A stretch of 64,000 nt of DNA from Marthasterias glacialis (Eukaryota > Echinodermata > Asteroidea > Forcipulatida > Asteriidae): NCBI GenBank assembly GCA_911728455.2, contig OU452224.1, positions 682,001 through 746,000 of the forward strand, read 5' to 3'. The notes beneath the pieces were generated by a model, which searched no databases, was not told the DNA's origin, and was given only the letters and a program-made list of their open reading frames with translations. The translations under genes and the position numbers were made by a program. Shown one piece after another: positions 10,906 through 64,000 of the stretch; the first letter of the stretch is position 1, and every line of letters begins with the position of its first letter.

Positions 10906-11599
10906 GATAGTAACTAATAAGGCTAACAAATGAGTACAAACTAAAATACACAATAATCAAATGTGTGTCCAACCTGGTTCACGTCATGGGTCAGGAACCA
11001 GCCACAGCTACCTCTATCACTACCTAACTAAACACCCACACCTCAGTCCCAACACTATAGTCATCTAATTTCATCAATTTATTTGAGAAAAAAAAATGAA
11101 TAGAAATTGTAGAAAGAAAAAAAATATATATACATATGCCTACAAATGTAGTTAGTTAATATTATTAGTTTATTCAATTTTTTTCTTTTTTTTTTTTCTT
11201 TTTTTTCTTTGACTTAAACGCACCTGTAGAAAAAATGTACATGACATGATTTTTATATTCAAAAGTTTTTTCAAAACTGTGCGAAGCCGTTCTCTTCCAC
11301 AGGCTCCGACAGACGTCAATGTTTAATTAGTTTAGAATCAGGATACAAAAATAAGTCTTTGATAACTTGACTAGATTCTACTGTGCTAACATTTAAAGTA
11401 AAAGAAACGGCAACTTATAAATGTACATTGTTTATATTGACTTTACAATCACATTAAGGGTTGTACTAAGTCTTAGACTGTGTGTAAATTAACTGTGACT
11501 ATGGCTGCAGCTAGACCATGAGTTAACATGCGTTAAAGCATGGTTGCCTTTACCAATAGCGCAGCCACTAAGAAGCCATTTGCGCGTTAGAGTTTGAAT

Positions 11600-11890
11600 G
11601 TCTGGTCAATGACTTGATTGGTCACAAGTGAACTCTCAACTTGGATTCCTAAGACTACAGACAGTCTTACTACATCACATGATTCGTGGCAAGCTTTTGT
11701 ATAGCATTCTCCAGAAACCCCTGGCACCAATGTGCCATACATAGTCATTCAGAATTGTGTGTGGGTGTTCTCTTGCGTAACTACGCAAAAGCCCGCCCCG
11801 AACCATGTGACATAGCAACTATCTCTAGTCTGAGAAAGTCAAATTTAAGTGGTTACTTGTGACTAAGCAAGTTGTTGTATCAGACATTAC
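11600..11890. repeat. Dispersed ~340-bp element, copy 2
   Basis: Same family as 8568-8955. It starts GACTTGATTGGTCACAAGTG near 11611 and ends near GTTACTTGTGACTAAGCAAG. It carries a single copy of the segment triplicated in the other element. Confidence 0.7.
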
Positions 11891-12207
11891 TCAAATGTTA
11901 CTCCAAAATGGCTGAATCAGAAACGGCCATATTGTCTTGCTCATCTTCCATCTTAGACAGATCGTAGTCACACATCACGCTGAGCTAAAAAAAACACTTG
12001 CTTTTAGCTAAAACAATATTGAAAGCAGACAACCATTCAACACTAGAAATCATTGGTAACTGACAGTTCCTGCTAAGCCATTTTACTCCACTTTCAGATA
12101 GTTTTCTCAGTAACTGTATATACCTGAGTACTTCACTCATGTGATTTAGAAAAACAAAATAATGGAATATTCTTCTTGTAAATGCCAATAATCTCTCGTA
12201 TATGCAA

Positions 12208-13318
12208 CACTAGAGGGCGCTCTTATAATATCCTTTATCCTTTTCAGCATCAGTAACACTTCATTAATTACAGAAGTCGACAATGCAAGATTCGGGAAAC
12301 GTTTAGTGGCTGTTAATACTTCTTATGTAAGACAAGATGATTAAGTTACCAAAAATGAAAACTCACATCCTTTGAGAAAGGCTGATAGGGTCGAAATGTG
12401 AGGCCATTAACAACTAGTTTGCATTTACACCAAAGCTCACTTTAGTTGGTAAGCAGTTTGCAACAGCTATTTCTGTTCTTCCAAATATGAAAACTCTTAC
12501 AAAGATCACCAAAAGTCAAGCACAGTTTCAATTTGGTGCAAAATTGTAAATGGTGTCATGTTTCGACCCTTGCAGAGTCTTTCTCAAAGGGTGTTAACAT
12601 TTGAAGTTACTGTGACTGTTATTGCGTCATAATCAGCTACACGTTCATAGCAAGTTATTGTACAAGTGTAACAACTTTGTATCTCCATTTTTTGTTTAAA
12701 CGTTACATCTCTCACAAAAGAAACATGCAAAATGATCTTGGCAAAATTGGGTTTCTGTAGTTTTAGAGATTTAACGCTTTTGAACTGACAAGACAAATAG
12801 TCGGTACTCTTTCCCCTTTCATCAAGAATGTGAGACCATTGGGAACAAGATCACCATGTCTTGTCTGCAGCCACCAAACATCCCCAGAGTCTGGAGGGTC
12901 TTTGGCTAGAGCTGTGGCTAATGGTAGAGAGGTGTAGCCACAGCCGTAGACAAACCATTATTTACTACTGACTGTCAAGTCATATAGAAATAAAGCAGCT
13001 TCAGCTGTTGGCTGCTCAAGTAACGTTGGAGACCAGACCTTTGCAGTGAGCCAGGTAATAGCTGGAGAAAGCTACAAACACTATGGTCATTTCAGAAAAA
13101 TAGAACCCGGAAAATGCTGTGAGGGTATCTGCTCTGAGGCAATTAATGCACGCAGCTGTTTTAGCTGTATGGCAAATTTCAGCTTTCCCATTGGTTGATC
13201 TGGTTCATTTTGCCATATCACATGGTATTGATACTCTATGTCCAATGCTGACAACAGATGAGCTCAGCATTCACTGCGTTCTATTTCTATGGATCATCCT
13301 AAAGAGCGCCCTCTAGAG
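12208..13318. mobile_element. Candidate 1.1-kb element bounded by TIRs
   Basis: CACTAGAGGGCGCTCTTA at 12208-12225 is inverted as AAAGAGCGCCCTCTAGAG at 13301-13318; 15 consecutive bases match. If these are the two ends of one element, it inserted just 3' of the RSK stop codon. No transposase frame and no target duplication is evident, and the interior includes other repeats, so the pairing is tentative. An inner inverted pair shares CCTTTGAGAAAG and GGGTCGAAA (12368-12397 against 12565-12592). Confidence 0.4.
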
Positions 13319-13344
13319 TCTGGCAGAGAAGACACAGGTGATCA

Positions 13345-63205
<49,861 letters not shown>

Positions 63206-64000
63206 CTGATGTAAACAAATAAAACCAAGCTGGTTAGACTTTGAAAATAAATGATTTCATTGATAGGGCTTAGTGTTGCCCCTGAGTGAGGTGCTCCAAA
63301 TTCAAAATGATGATAGAAGTAATACTGTAAAAAACCAAGATGAGTGGAACAGTAACAACTCTAGGAATAAACCTACACAGAGTTCTCCCTCAAGTTCTCT
63401 GTCCTAACAATGACCTCACGTTTTGAAGCAAGTGAAGATGTAACTCAATCAAACCAAGACATACAAGATAAACACCGGTAAGCCATCATGTCATCAATAT
63501 GCAAATAAACCAACTGACTTTTCCCCACTGCATGGATGCATCTATTTCACATTAAACAAATCTCCGTCCATTGTAACAAGCCTGGAATTACACGAAGCCC
63601 ACAGAGGTCATGTCCTCTGTTGCTCTGGTCTTGGTGCCCCTTCAAAAGTTTCCCATAGATTTTCCAATGGCAGTGCCCTTTACAAAATGAAAATGGCCTT
63701 GCCCTCTCAAAGATGAAATTCCAGACTTGTTTGAAGGTTTTCTATGTTTCTTGTACTCTTTAGAAGTGTTTTGCAGACGGTAAACATTCAGACACATGCC
63801 AAGATAATCTGTTCATGAATCATGAATTTCTTTACAGTGGTGGGAACCCATTACATGATTGATCACGGATCAATCCATCCACTCTAAGTAACACGATCAC
63901 GTGGGCAAACCTACCCCCCCCCCCCAACTTTCCCAAGATATCATGATTGAATTGTTACAGTTTGTTTTCTATTGGATGATAAGCGGCCATCGGTTTTGTA
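63206..64000. other. RSK intron upstream of w1, running off the window
   Basis: At 63600-63725 lies a repeat with GGTCTTGGTGCCCCTTCAAA and CAATGGCAGTGCCCTTTAC. It belongs to the family from which the 21-bp and 28-bp arrays appear to derive. A 13-C run is at about 63913. No upstream RSK exon is recognisable. Confidence 0.6.

Larger units (their letters stand above)
4340..13344. other. 9-kb non-coding region 3' of the RSK gene
   Basis: No frame here resembles a known protein. Repeats listed separately occupy roughly a third of it; the rest is plain AT-rich sequence. Read on the minus strand it follows the RSK stop, so part may be a long RSK 3' UTR. AATAAA signals on that strand occur at 11169-11174 and at 4645-4650. 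Which one, if either, is used cannot be told from sequence. G/C homopolymer runs occur at 4429-4450 and 6958-6967. Confidence 0.4.

Noticed and set aside
63206-64000. Upstream RSK exon with the first glycine-rich loop
   Set aside because: No minus-strand frame here resembles the expected LLKVLGQGSFGK-type segment with an adjacent donor.

Overview
The window is non-coding-rich, AT-rich animal DNA. It holds two complete or partial housekeeping-type genes at its left edge and most of one large kinase gene, which fills the rest. Introns have GT-AG ends, coding exons are short, and Pol III-type SINEs and small inverted-repeat transposons are abundant, so this is a metazoan nuclear genome. The intact LTR retrotransposon has a Gmr1-type domain order (integrase before reverse transcriptase), a layout described from deuterostomes. 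An invertebrate deuterostome is therefore most likely. I favour an echinoderm, but that is an inference and no species is claimed.

Layout. Positions 1-874: first coding exon of a MIS18A-like centromere gene on the minus strand, running out of the left edge. Positions 1158-3098: a complete three-exon MTRES1 (C6orf203-like) mitochondrial RNA-binding gene on the plus strand, head to head with MIS18A across a 283-bp gap. Positions 3099-13344: no coding exon seen, only dispersed and tandem repeats; part may be the 3' UTR of the next gene. Positions 13345-63205: 17 coding exons of a p90 ribosomal S6 kinase (RSK/RPS6KA) on the minus strand, covering 666 codons from the N-lobe of the first kinase domain to the stop. 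Every exon junction keeps the frame. The first ~75 residues, including the first glycine-rich loop, must lie beyond position 64000.

The RSK introns hold nearly everything else. One intron (20619-30130) carries a 7,012-bp Gmr1-like element in antisense: two 1,178-bp LTRs with no difference seen, a tRNA-Pro-type primer site, one uninterrupted 1,457-residue Gag-PR-IN-RT-RH frame and a polypurine tract. Other introns hold large minisatellites: 21 bp x ~70, 28 bp x ~48, 74 bp x ~14, 68 bp x ~9 and 116 bp in two introns. They also hold tRNA-derived SINEs, several families of small terminal-inverted-repeat elements, long foldback sequences, and two copies of a repeat carrying a histone-mRNA-type 3' stem-loop. 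The very long repeat frames (up to ~600 codons) are by-products of stop-free minisatellites and are not called as genes.

The genes have unrelated jobs: centromere licensing, mitochondrial transcription/translation rescue, and ERK-pathway signalling. The window's main interest is the young retrotransposon and the unusual repeat biology inside the kinase gene.
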